Source: Clostridia bacterium (GTDB lineage Bacteria > Bacillota > DSM-521 > Neomoorellales > SLTJ01). Taken from it: a DNA stretch of 42,967 nt. This document shows positions 24,579-32,129 of the stretch, piece by piece. The stretch lies in the NCBI GenBank assembly GCA_004347685.1, contig SLTJ01000010.1, forward strand, positions 1 through 42,967, in the 5' to 3' direction. Within the stretch, counting starts at the first letter, position 1, and every line of letters begins with the position of its first letter. The position numbers and the translations under genes were made by a program. The notes under the pieces were generated by a model. It was not told the origin of the DNA, did no database searches, and saw nothing but the letters and a program-made list of their open reading frames with translations.

Positions 24579-25526
24579 ATGAGGAAGAAATGGCTTGGAA
24601 TTAGCGGCGTTTTTATTCTGGCCTTTACCCTGGCTACCGCGGCCTGGGCCGCCGGTCCCATCAAGCTCTACGTCAATGGCAGGGAAATTCAGGTTGACGT
24701 CCCGCCGCAGCTAATCAACGGCCGGACCATGGTGCCCGTGCGCTGGGTGGCCGAGGCCCTGGGCGCGGACGTGGAGTGGGATGAAGCGGCGCAGACCGTG
24801 CGGATTGCCACCAAGGCGAAGGAGCTAGAGGAGCAGGCGCGGGGCAGATATTACCCACGGGTCCCGGAGGAAATCACCACTCCGGAAATGGCCCTCCAGG
24901 CCTACTTTGACGCCTTGTATTACGCCGCCAACCTGACGCCCGCGCAGATGGGGGCTGCCGGGGGCACCGTGGGCATGGACAAGGAACCCTATCCGGTGGC
25001 GTATAACTATTGGAGCCAGGAGTGGCGGGCCGAACACAGTTACGAGCAATTCCTGGCCTCCTGGCAGGGTACCGCCAACGTAGAGCTGCTGAAACTTTTC
25101 CCCGCCGGCGAGGAAAACGGGGCAGCCAGGTTTTTCGTGGAAACCAAGCACCTGGAAGTGGTGGAAGGGAAGCCGGGGCCGGGAGTTTTCTATTACAGCG
25201 GCTTTTTTACCGTGGGGAAAACCACCGAGGGCTGGCGCCTCACCGGGGGCAGCCTGGAGCCGGAAAACCTGGCCAGGGGGTTGGGCGGGCACCAGCCCTG
25301 GCGGGAGGACCCGCGACAGGTGGCGGCGGTGGAGTTGCGCGAGCAATTGGGGGACAAAATCAATCTTGATCCCGCAGCCACCCAGGTTACCACCCTGGAT
25401 GACGGTCAGGTGGTGGTGATGGTGCCCACCACCGGCGAAAAGCCGGAGTGGTATAAGGTCATCCTCGTTCCCTTAACTGATAGGACCTGGCAGGTGCTGT
25501 CCTGGCAGCAAGGAGGCGCAAACTGA
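24579..25526 (+). CDS. exported stalk-domain protein (copper-amine-oxidase-N)
   Basis: 315 residues. ATG 24579 with GGGAGGT 7 nt upstream. Signal peptide cleaved near ATAAWAA. The stalk domain at ~28-88 has IKLYVNGREIQVDVPPQLIN and GRTMVPVRWVAEALGADVEW. Residues ~105-235 look like an NTF2-like or DUF4878-type cone (EMALQAYFDALYYAANLTPA), and the C-terminus is a small alpha/beta region. A 52-nt stretch encoding the stalk core is identical in DNA to the frameshifted gene at 20805. The stop overlaps the next start (TGATG), so 24579 and 25526 form an operon. Role unknown; stalk domains are common on Firmicute surface proteins. Confidence 0.82.
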   Translation: MRKKWLGISGVFILAFTLATAAWAAGPIKLYVNGREIQVDVPPQLINGRTMVPVRWVAEALGADVEWDEAAQTVRIATKAKELEEQARGRYYPRVPEEITTPEMALQAYFDALYYAANLTPAQMGAAGGTVGMDKEPYPVAYNYWSQEWRAEHSYEQFLASWQGTANVELLKLFPAGEENGAARFFVETKHLEVVEGKPGPGVFYYSGFFTVGKTTEGWRLTGGSLEPENLARGLGGHQPWREDPRQVAAVELREQLGDKINLDPAATQVTTLDDGQVVVMVPTTGEKPEWYKVILVPLTDRTWQVLSWQQGGAN

Positions 25527-26173
25527 TGCGGGACAAACGTTGGTTGTACAGTTTTCTCTTCACCGGCGCGCTCCTGCTGTCACTACCAACCGTGGCCAGC
25601 GCGCGCCTGCTGGTGTCTTCCCCGGAGGGAACCCTGCAGGCGGCGGACGTTATTATCACCGGCAGCGTGACGGCCAGAGAGTACGGTGAAGCAGAGCGCC
25701 GGGTGACCATTGAGGTGGATGAGGTTTTGCAAGGGGACCTGCAGGGAGACGAACTCAGTCTCGCCATGCAGAAAAACCGGGTCTACGGGTGGGTCGGCTT
25801 TGACTTTCCCGATCCGGGGACGGAAATATTCCTTCTCTTGCGTGGTCAGGCAGGGCAGGGTTACTGGCTGGCCCGGGACCTCAACTGCGTGGCGGTGGTG
25901 GAGGGAGGCCGCGTCACCAGCCTCTACCAGGGTAGCAACGTGGGAATTGACGGCGACCGCTGGAGCCGGGAGGACTACGCCGCGGCCTACGACGCCTTCT
26001 ACCAGGCAAACCGTACGCCCCAAGAGGAAACCCCAGAGATTAGTCAGCAGCCCGGCGTAGCCGCCGGCGCCGGGACCGGGTGGCCGGGCGGGCAACAGCC
26101 CGCAAAGGGCGGTCTGCTCAGCCGTGTGTGGGGCTATTGGCGCGGGTTTTGGGAACGGCTCCTGGACAGGTAA
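25526..26173 (+). CDS. exported protein with OB-fold/TIMP-like domain
   Basis: 215 residues. Overlaps the stalk gene by one base (TGATG). Signal peptide ends at LSLPTVASA. Residues ~30-125 are a beta-barrel pattern (LQAADVIITGSVTAREYGEA, RRVTIEVDEVLQGDLQGDEL, DPGTEIFLLLRG) resembling the small OB-fold/TIMP-type domain of secreted proteins that begins 'aDvvv.G.V'. The C-terminus is low-complexity and ends in a short Trp/Arg-rich helix (VWGYWRGFWERLLDR). Because it is translationally coupled to a stalk-domain protein, the two may act together outside the cell (inference). Fold call is tentative. Confidence 0.7.
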   Translation: MRDKRWLYSFLFTGALLLSLPTVASARLLVSSPEGTLQAADVIITGSVTAREYGEAERRVTIEVDEVLQGDLQGDELSLAMQKNRVYGWVGFDFPDPGTEIFLLLRGQAGQGYWLARDLNCVAVVEGGRVTSLYQGSNVGIDGDRWSREDYAAAYDAFYQANRTPQEETPEISQQPGVAAGAGTGWPGGQQPAKGGLLSRVWGYWRGFWERLLDR

Positions 26174-26270
26174 CGCCACCATCACCCTGGAAGGGCAAGA
26201 GGCGCCTGCCTGGCTTTAAGCCGGAAGTAACCTTGCAGGCCAAGGTTGAGACTGGGAGGTGCAAAGAATT

Positions 26271-27917
26271 ATGAGCGCGAGGAGCAAGCGATGGTTATTC
26301 GTTACCGCGGTAATTATCTTCGCCCTGTCCGCGGCTGCCGTGGCCCAGGCGGCGGATCTCCCGCCCAAACTGGCGGTGAGCGACCTGGAACGGGTTGATT
26401 TTTACCGTTCCGATACCATTTACCGACCGCTCTTTCCCGAGGTAAAAGAGGACCGGGAAAAGATAGAGCGGCTGCTGGCGCTTTACAACCGGGCCCAGGC
26501 CAGCCTGGGGCCGGAAATCTCGTTTTATGAAGAATTTGGTGACGCCATGCCCATGTTCCTGAACAGGGTAAGTTTTTCCCTCACCGGCGGGCGCAGCGTG
26601 ACCATGGTCCTTTACCAGGGCGTCAGTCTCTACACGGAAAACCTCACCCAGTCCCGCCGGGTCACCGATCCGGAGGTGAGCAAGCAACTGGAAGAAGTGG
26701 CCCTGAGCTACTTTGTGCCGGCGAAAGGAGTGGAGGTGAGCGCGAGGGAACTCCACATGGGCCAGCAAGTGACGGTAAGTTCCGACGCCGCCAGGAGCAA
26801 GGAGGCCCATATCCTCCTCCTGCCCTCTTACTGGCCGGTGACCATCCCCTCGGCGCCCTTCCCTTACCCGGTGCCCGAGGCCATCCTCCTGGCCACGGTG
26901 CCGGTGGAACACGACCGCTTCCGCTATACCTTTACCCTCGCGGAAGAAATGGGCCGGAAACTGGACGGCTCGCCGGGGCGCATCGGCCCTGGCGCCTGGC
27001 AATTGGTGGTGGAGAGCGGCGGGGAAACCATGCTGCCGGTAACCATCCTGCCGGCGGAGGCGCCGGAACCCCGGGCGGTGGTCTACCGGCAGGGCCAGGT
27101 CTTCACCTGGACCACCGGGGAAGGCCTGCGGAAGGGTAGCCTCTCCGACCCCGCCGACCAGCCCCTGCTCACCGGCGAGACCAAATGGGGCAGCCCGGTC
27201 ACCCACGTCAGCCTGGACTTCTTGCGGGACTGGCTGGGGGTACCGGTGGCCGAAGTGGAGCCCGGGCGTTACCGTCTGGGCGGACCGGAACTGAATCTAA
27301 CCATCGCGGCAAGCGACGACAAGGCCCTGGTTAACGGGACCATGCTCTCCCTCGGGGGTACCCTACGGGAAACTGGCGGGGTGGTGCGGCTGCCCTGGAC
27401 TGATCTGGGACGCTTCTTCGGCTACCGCGTGCAGTGGTTGGGACCGGAGACCGTAGTCTTCTTACGCGGCTTGGATAAGGTGCCACCGGATCTGCGACCA
27501 GCCCTGGCGCCGGGGCGGGTCACCGCCACCCGCAGAGGCCGGGCGGTGACCGTCACCCTGGACGGGAAAAAGGTGGTCCCCGGTAAGCAGCAGGCCTACC
27601 TGGACCCCGGGTGCGGTCGGGTCATGGTGCCGCTCAGGGCCACCGTAGCCGCCCTGGGCGGCAGGGTGGACTGGTTTCCCGTCTTGCCGGGCTACCGGGA
27701 AAGCGACGCCGGAGCCAATGACGGCCTGGCGCCTTACGGCGAAGATGTGAATGCCTGGGTTGACGTAACTGCAGGCCGTAACGCCTGGCGGGTCTACCTG
27801 ACCCCGGCTGAGGGCGGGCCGGCCATGGTCCCCTTGCGGGAACTGGCCATGGCCTTGGGCTTCGATCTTTCCTGGGACGGCCCGGGGGCGGCGGCGCACC
27901 TGCGGCCGGAGAAGTAG
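26271..27917 (+). CDS. exported protein with C-terminal stalk domains
   Basis: 548 residues. ATG 26271 with GGGAGGTG upstream; the in-frame GTG at 26259 overlaps that site. Signal peptide ends AAAVAQA-A. Residues ~30-310 are a beta-rich region with no recognised family. The C-terminal ~230 residues hold at least two copper-amine-oxidase-N-like units: a degenerate one (LTIAASDDKALVNGTMLSL, VRLPWTDLGRFFGYRVQW) and a clearer one (VTVTLDGKKVVPGKQQAYL, VMVPLRATVAALGGRVDW), plus a closing MVPLRELAMALGFDLSW segment. It is therefore another surface stalk protein, here with the stalk at the C-terminal end. Function unknown. Confidence 0.78.
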   Translation: MSARSKRWLFVTAVIIFALSAAAVAQAADLPPKLAVSDLERVDFYRSDTIYRPLFPEVKEDREKIERLLALYNRAQASLGPEISFYEEFGDAMPMFLNRVSFSLTGGRSVTMVLYQGVSLYTENLTQSRRVTDPEVSKQLEEVALSYFVPAKGVEVSARELHMGQQVTVSSDAARSKEAHILLLPSYWPVTIPSAPFPYPVPEAILLATVPVEHDRFRYTFTLAEEMGRKLDGSPGRIGPGAWQLVVESGGETMLPVTILPAEAPEPRAVVYRQGQVFTWTTGEGLRKGSLSDPADQPLLTGETKWGSPVTHVSLDFLRDWLGVPVAEVEPGRYRLGGPELNLTIAASDDKALVNGTMLSLGGTLRETGGVVRLPWTDLGRFFGYRVQWLGPETVVFLRGLDKVPPDLRPALAPGRVTATRRGRAVTVTLDGKKVVPGKQQAYLDPGCGRVMVPLRATVAALGGRVDWFPVLPGYRESDAGANDGLAPYGEDVNAWVDVTAGRNAWRVYLTPAEGGPAMVPLRELAMALGFDLSWDGPGAAAHLRPEK

Positions 27918-27945
27918 AAAACAGAACGGGGAAGGAGGGGGAGGG

Positions 27946-28872
27946 ATGCGGGTACTAGTTACCGGCGGCACGGGCCTGATCGGGAGCGCTCTTTGCACTT
28001 CACTCCTGCGGGATGGCCACGGGGTGATCATCCTGTCCCGCCGGCCCGAAGCGGCGCAGGCCAGGCGGGGCGACGGCGTAGAGGTGGTCCGGTGGTCTGG
28101 GGGCGAGCAGTTGCCGGCGGCCGCCCTCCAGGACGTGCAGGCGGTGGTCAACCTGGCCGGGGAGAACATCGGCGCCGGCCGCTGGACCGTGGCCCGGAAA
28201 GAACGGATCATAGCCAGCCGCCGGGAGGTCACCCGGAACCTGGTTCTGAGCATAGCCGGGTCCGGGGAGCGGCCAAGGGTGCTGGTGAACGCCTCCGCCG
28301 TAGGCTATTACGGCCCCCGCGGCGACGAGGAGGTAACGGAGGAAGACGCGCCGGGAGACGACTTCCTGGCCCGGGTCTGCCGGGCCTGGGAGGAGGAGGC
28401 CCGCCGGGCGGAAGACCTGGGCCTGCGGGTGGTGACCTTGCGCTTCGGCCTCGTCCTGGCCCGGCAGGGGGGTAGCCTGCCCCGCCTGGTCCGGCCCTTC
28501 CGGTTATTCCTGGGCGGGCCGCTGGGCTCCGGCCGGCAGTGGGTTTCCTGGGTACACCTGGCGGACGCGCTGGGCCTTGTCCGGTTGGCCCTGGAGGAAG
28601 AGGGGCTGGCCGGCCCGCTCAACGTCACCGCGCCCCAGCCCGTGCGCATGGAGGAACTGGCCCGTATTCTGGGGCGGGTGCTGGGGCGGCCTTGCTCCTT
28701 GCGCCTCCCGGCGGGCGTGCTGCGGCTGGCCCTGGGAGAGATGGCCGAGATGCTGCTCACCGGCCAGCGGGTGTTGCCGGAGCGCGCCCTGCGGGCCAGC
28801 TATTCCTTCCGCTACCCCGGCCTGGAGGCGGCCCTGCGGGATCTGCTGGCGGCCGCCGCCAACAAGCGGTAG
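27946..28872 (+). CDS. TIGR01777-family NAD-dependent epimerase (YfcH/SulA-like)
   Basis: 308 residues. ATG with GGAGGGGGAGGG upstream. The Rossmann start MRVLVTGGTGLIGSALCTSL gives the dinucleotide-binding GxxGxxG. Family markers are NLAGENIGAGRW, the NASAVGYYGPRGDEEVTEE loop with the Tyr of the active-site region, and the C-terminal DUF1731-type segment (NVTAPQPVRMEELARILGRV, VLPERALRASYSFRYPGLE). Members are extended SDR proteins of unknown substrate. It looks like an ordinary housekeeping gene amid the exported-protein cluster. A YCF48 fragment follows it. Confidence 0.92.
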   Translation: MRVLVTGGTGLIGSALCTSLLRDGHGVIILSRRPEAAQARRGDGVEVVRWSGGEQLPAAALQDVQAVVNLAGENIGAGRWTVARKERIIASRREVTRNLVLSIAGSGERPRVLVNASAVGYYGPRGDEEVTEEDAPGDDFLARVCRAWEEEARRAEDLGLRVVTLRFGLVLARQGGSLPRLVRPFRLFLGGPLGSGRQWVSWVHLADALGLVRLALEEEGLAGPLNVTAPQPVRMEELARILGRVLGRPCSLRLPAGVLRLALGEMAEMLLTGQRVLPERALRASYSFRYPGLEAALRDLLAAAANKR

Positions 28873-28883
28873 TACCACCAGGC

Positions 28884-28943
28884 TGGCGCACGACGGACGG
28901 CGGCCTGAGGTGGGAGAAATCCACCGCTTTCTCTGGTGCCTAG
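28884..28943 (+). pseudogene. 3'-end remnant of a YCF48-repeat gene
   Basis: Twelve bases after the epimerase stop, a short frame reads WRTTDGGLRWEKSTAFSGA and stops at 28943. The 'RTTDGGxxW' motif is the YCF48 repeat signature. There is no start or ribosome site, so it is the leftover tail of a deleted paralogue. It overlaps the end of the convergent minus-strand gene by 4 nt. Confidence 0.55.
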
Positions 28944-30520
28944 TCGCCGGTTCCGGGAAACGGGAGGTCATACCGCTGCCACTGCCCGTCCGGCAACAGT
29001 AGTTCCAGCGCGCCGTCCCGGAAGCGGACTTCCGCCGCCATCTCCCGCACCGGCACGGGAAAGACGGCGCCGCTTTTTAGATCTACCACCTCGGCCCGCT
29101 CCACGGGGATAGGGGCGGGCGGGCTGGTTTGGCCGCTCTGCAGGAAGAAGAGGCCGGGCGCGGCGGCGGTCAGCAGGTGCCAGCCGCCCCAGGCCTGGCC
29201 GCGGAAGAGTTCCCGCTGCCGCCCGCTGGCGGGGTCCAGGGCCGCCAGGCGCAGGTAATCGGGATGGTTGTAACCGGGCGTGCGGGCGGTGAGCGTGTAA
29301 ACGAGCCAGTCTCCGGCCGCCTGCAAGTCGGTCACGCGCAGGTAGGCCTTACCCTCGCGCAGCGGTAGCTCCGCCAGGGAGCGGGCACCCTGCGCCAGGT
29401 CGCCGCCCTCTTTCCGGTAGGGTGTGAGGTAGATGCGGGCCGGGTAAGCGGGGCGCGCCTCCAGGCTGCCGGCGTCCAGCTCCGGCGCCGGGGCGCTCCA
29501 GGCCAGGCCGGAAGGCAGCTCAACGGCCAGCAACTTTCCTAGCGTGGCGGCGGGCAGGTCCAGGTAGTATTCCCCGCCCTCCCGCTCCGTCCGTACCACC
29601 GCGCGGCGGCTTTCCGCAAGCCAGGCGGTCGTGGCCTGGCCGTAGCGGTGCTCCTGCAGCAAGCCGGGCCGGGAGGAAAAGCGGCCTTCCGCCAGAGGAA
29701 ACTGGTACAACCGGTCAGCCACCGGCGCCAGACCTCCCGGGAAGCCCCGGAAGTAGGTGCGCAGGCTAAGCCCCTTAAGCCAGGGGATGGTTACCACCCG
29801 GTCCAGCCACAACTCCGTCCTCCCGTCACCGTCCACATCCTCAAAGCCCCAGGCATAAGAGGAAGAAAGCGCCACTTCCTGCCAGGCCTCCGCACCTTTT
29901 TCCCGCTCGGGTGCCGGGAGCGGGGAATAGGGCAGCCCGGCACCTTCCCGGCGAACCAGCACTATGCTTTGCTCCCATGCGGGGCTGGCCAGTTCCAGCC
30001 GGTTACCCGCCTGGCGGGCGAGCAGGCGCGGCTGGTCGGGCCAGGCCGGGTCGCCGGGGGTGGTCACGCGGGCCGCCCGCTCCCGCCGGTTGAAGTAGAC
30101 CACCTGGGGCCGATTTTCCGGGTTCTCGCTGGCGGGGACGTCCTGGGAGAAGAAGATCTCCGGGTTTTGATCGCCGTCCACGTCCCGGTATACCACGTCC
30201 AGCCTGATGTCGGTGGGGTAGCTCACGTCAAGAACGTTCAGCCGGCCGGTGTCCGGGTTACGGTAGACGAAGTGATAGGGGCCGGTGAGCACCCTTTCAC
30301 CCTGGGGATTGGCGCCCGCGCTGGCGGTGAAGTAGACCGGCTCCCGCCGGCCATCCCCGTCCAGGTCCACCTGGTTCTCCGAAATTACCGTAAAATCCTT
30401 GGTGCCCAGCACGCCTGCCAGGTCCCGGCGCGCCCCCCGCTCCCCCACCGCCGCGCACCCGGAGGAAAGCGCCAGGGCCAGGAAGGGAAGCCAGGCCGCT
30501 GCCAGTAGAAATCTTCGCAT
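28940..30520 (-). CDS. FG-GAP-like lipoprotein, minus strand
   Basis: 526 residues. The ATG at 30520 follows AGGGAGAG on the minus strand. Lipoprotein signal AAWLPFLALALSSGC with lipid-modified Cys ~22. FG-GAP-type loops: QVDLDGDGRREPVYFTAS (~51), DVDGDQNPEIFFSQD (~114) and DVDGDGRTELWLDRV (~230). The C-terminal half is beta-rich (GDWLVYTLTARTPGYNHPDY) and resembles the end of the 12717 protein. It is the only large member of the cluster on the minus strand, so it has its own promoter, probably in the palindrome-rich region 30540-30630. Function unknown; surface-anchored. Confidence 0.8.
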   Translation of the reverse strand: MRRFLLAAAWLPFLALALSSGCAAVGERGARRDLAGVLGTKDFTVISENQVDLDGDGRREPVYFTASAGANPQGERVLTGPYHFVYRNPDTGRLNVLDVSYPTDIRLDVVYRDVDGDQNPEIFFSQDVPASENPENRPQVVYFNRRERAARVTTPGDPAWPDQPRLLARQAGNRLELASPAWEQSIVLVRREGAGLPYSPLPAPEREKGAEAWQEVALSSSYAWGFEDVDGDGRTELWLDRVVTIPWLKGLSLRTYFRGFPGGLAPVADRLYQFPLAEGRFSSRPGLLQEHRYGQATTAWLAESRRAVVRTEREGGEYYLDLPAATLGKLLAVELPSGLAWSAPAPELDAGSLEARPAYPARIYLTPYRKEGGDLAQGARSLAELPLREGKAYLRVTDLQAAGDWLVYTLTARTPGYNHPDYLRLAALDPASGRQRELFRGQAWGGWHLLTAAAPGLFFLQSGQTSPPAPIPVERAEVVDLKSGAVFPVPVREMAAEVRFRDGALELLLPDGQWQRYDLPFPGTGD

Positions 30521-30561
30521 GATCTATCTCTCCCTGCCGCGCTTTTGAGCCTATCCTTGTC

Positions 30562-30622
30562 CGTCTAGCTAGACGAAAAACCCCGCCCCTCGGTTCCCCG
30601 CGCGCGGGTAAGGTGGGAACCG
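30562..30622. promoter_or_regulatory. palindromes upstream of the minus-strand lipoprotein gene
   Basis: A 14-nt perfect palindrome CGTCTAGCTAGACG (30562-30575) and an inverted repeat CGGTTCCC / GGGAACCG (30591-30598 / 30615-30622) lie 40-100 nt upstream of the ATG at 30520. They are candidate operator or leader structures. No convincing -10/-35 was found. Confidence 0.35.
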
Positions 30623-30789
30623 GAGAGAGCCTGTGCAGGCCACCCCGGAGTGTCCCAAGGTAATCAGGATTGATGCTGCTGGCAGGGTAGTTCAAGATTC
30701 TTCTGCTGGGAACGGAACGAAGTAGCCGGTTACTACGTCTATACCTCCGGCGCGGATGAAGAATTCCCCTGGGAAGTCAGGCGGAAGAC

Positions 30790-31038
30790 TTAAAGGTGGA
30801 AGGAGAACCCGAATCCTCTGCCAAAGAGAATCGCCGCGATGATCAGCAACCTAAACGCTTCCCAATAAGTGACCTCCGGCAATCCAAAGATTTTGGTAAT
30901 AGTGATGTTCCACAGCCACATGAGCACGTCGCTCAATACAAACAGCATGATTACCCAGAGAAGCAGACCTCCGGAGGCAGCCCGGAGGCCTAAGTATCTG
31001 GCATAGGCGGGCGGCATCGGCAGGTTTGCAAAGTTCAT
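30790..31038 (-). CDS. small two-helix membrane protein
   Basis: 82 residues from the ATG at 31038, with AGGAGG 9 nt upstream on the minus strand; the frame is open further but without a site. Two hydrophobic helices: ~28-45 (SGGLLLWVIMLFVLSDVLMW) and ~62-78 (EAFRLLIIAAILFGRGFGFS), with a short Trp/Thr-rich loop between. No recognised family. It is divergent from the small ORF at 31060. Confidence 0.75.
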   Translation of the reverse strand: MNFANLPMPPAYARYLGLRAASGGLLLWVIMLFVLSDVLMWLWNITITKIFGLPEVTYWEAFRLLIIAAILFGRGFGFSFHL

Positions 31039-31059
31039 TTTCACATCCTCCTTTCGCCC

Positions 31060-31296
31060 GTGCAATTCGGTTTCCGGGCATGTTTTTCCTGCCCGCACCC
31101 GGAAATCTTGCATAGGTTGACGCACTTCCGGCGCCACGACATCCCCGTGCACTGGCTGGTGATCCCCCTGCTCGTCCTGCACTGGTTCAAGCCCCTCCTC
31201 TGGTGCGCCTTTTGCCGGAGGAGGGAGGACCTGGAGATGGCCAGCGGCGCAGCTGCGGCCCTGTCACGTTTGGCCCTTGGTGAGGCCCGCGCGTAG
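31060..31296 (+). CDS. possible small ORF in the duplicated segment
   Basis: 78 codons from GTG 31060 without a ribosome site. The reading (ACFSCPHPEILHRLTHFRRH, DIPVHWLVIPLLVLHWFKPL, AALSRLALGEARA) is partly conserved in the second copy at 33581 onward, where the middle is frameshifted but the end SRLALGEARA is kept. That conservation could reflect coding or simply recent duplication. Two Cys pairs (CFSC, CAFC) might bind metal. Low confidence. Confidence 0.35.
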   Translation: MQFGFRACFSCPHPEILHRLTHFRRHDIPVHWLVIPLLVLHWFKPLLWCAFCRRREDLEMASGAAAALSRLALGEARA

Positions 31297-31670
31297 AGTT
31301 ACTGGTCCGGCTGCCGGCGAGTTAAGCCAAGTCGCTGCGGTTTTCCATCCTGGCCGGCACCAGCACCCGGAGGCAAAGGAGGATTACGATGAGCAGAGTA
31401 TTCAGCAAAAAGAACGTGGGCTGGTTCCTGCTGGGCGTGGCGGTGATTGTCACCTTGGGCGTCCTGGTTTTGACCAACGCCAGGGACGGCGGCTGGCAAA
31501 CCCATCCGCTCCGGGGAGCGCCCGCCAGGACCGTTTCCCGGGCGGAGGACGGTGCCGGCGCCTGGCAAACCTACACCAACGACGCCTATCACATCACCTT
31601 GCAGTACCCCGCCACGTGGCAAAAAGACCCGCGCTATGACGAGAGGTATGGCGGAAGCGACGGCTTTTTC
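31069..31670 (+). repeat. ~600-bp direct repeat, copy 1
   Basis: Matches 33581-34184 over its length. The 210 nt at 31451-31660 are identical to 33965-34174; the upstream half is diverged with small indels. The repeat covers an upstream ORF, a spacer and the first ~94 codons of a PsbP-like protein. The two copies are in direct orientation and flank the MFS gene. Confidence 0.85.
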
Positions 31671-31884
31671 CAAGTCCTGGCCATAGCGGCCGGGGAAATA
31701 ACCATCGATGAAGTTGCCGCAGACGAGGCTCACCATAAGCTACTGCCCTACGGATCAAAGCGGGAGATCCAGAAAATACAGGTGGATGGCCGTAATCTAG
31801 CCTTTGAAGGATTTTCACGTTGTCCTGGAAGTTCCCTACTTTGAACCTGAAGAGGTTCAAGAGCTGGGCGATGAAATTCTCTGA
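31389..31884 (+). pseudogene. truncated copy of the PsbP-like/FG-GAP protein
   Basis: ATG 31389 with AAAGGAGG upstream. The first ~94 codons are nearly the same as in the 33903 protein: membrane helix FLLGVAVIVTLGVLVLTNA, then TYTNDAYHITLQYPATWQKD. After YGSKREIQKIQVDGRNLAF the frame runs off and ends at 31844. A +1 frame continues with FHVVLEVPYFEPEEVQELGD to 31884, the normal end of such a PsbP-type domain. A frameshift and internal deletion have therefore inactivated it, and no FG-GAP half follows. Confidence 0.7.
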
Positions 31885-32129
31885 GATTAAGGAAGGGATT
31901 GCCCTTGTCCAGGGCGAAAAAGATGCGTGTTTCCTGTTGGTGTGCTTTCCACATCAAGTGGCTGTTTGGCGGCAGGCCGGCTTATGCGCAAGAAAGAGGG
32001 CTACCCGGTGGTGCTGTTGTCAGGATTGGTGCTACTGGCGGGGCAGTGGAAGATTTTTCTGCGGAGAACGGAGTAAGGTGGGCCGCATCTCCGTCTAAAT
32101 CTCTTGGTTAAAGAAAGGAGCGAAGCGAC

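Noticed and set aside
31899-32111. A 70-codon ORF with a signal-like start ending AYAQE before the MFS gene.
   Set aside because: No ribosome site, unusual composition, and it lies in the decayed region after the truncated PsbP-like copy. Possibly a remnant, but too weak to list.
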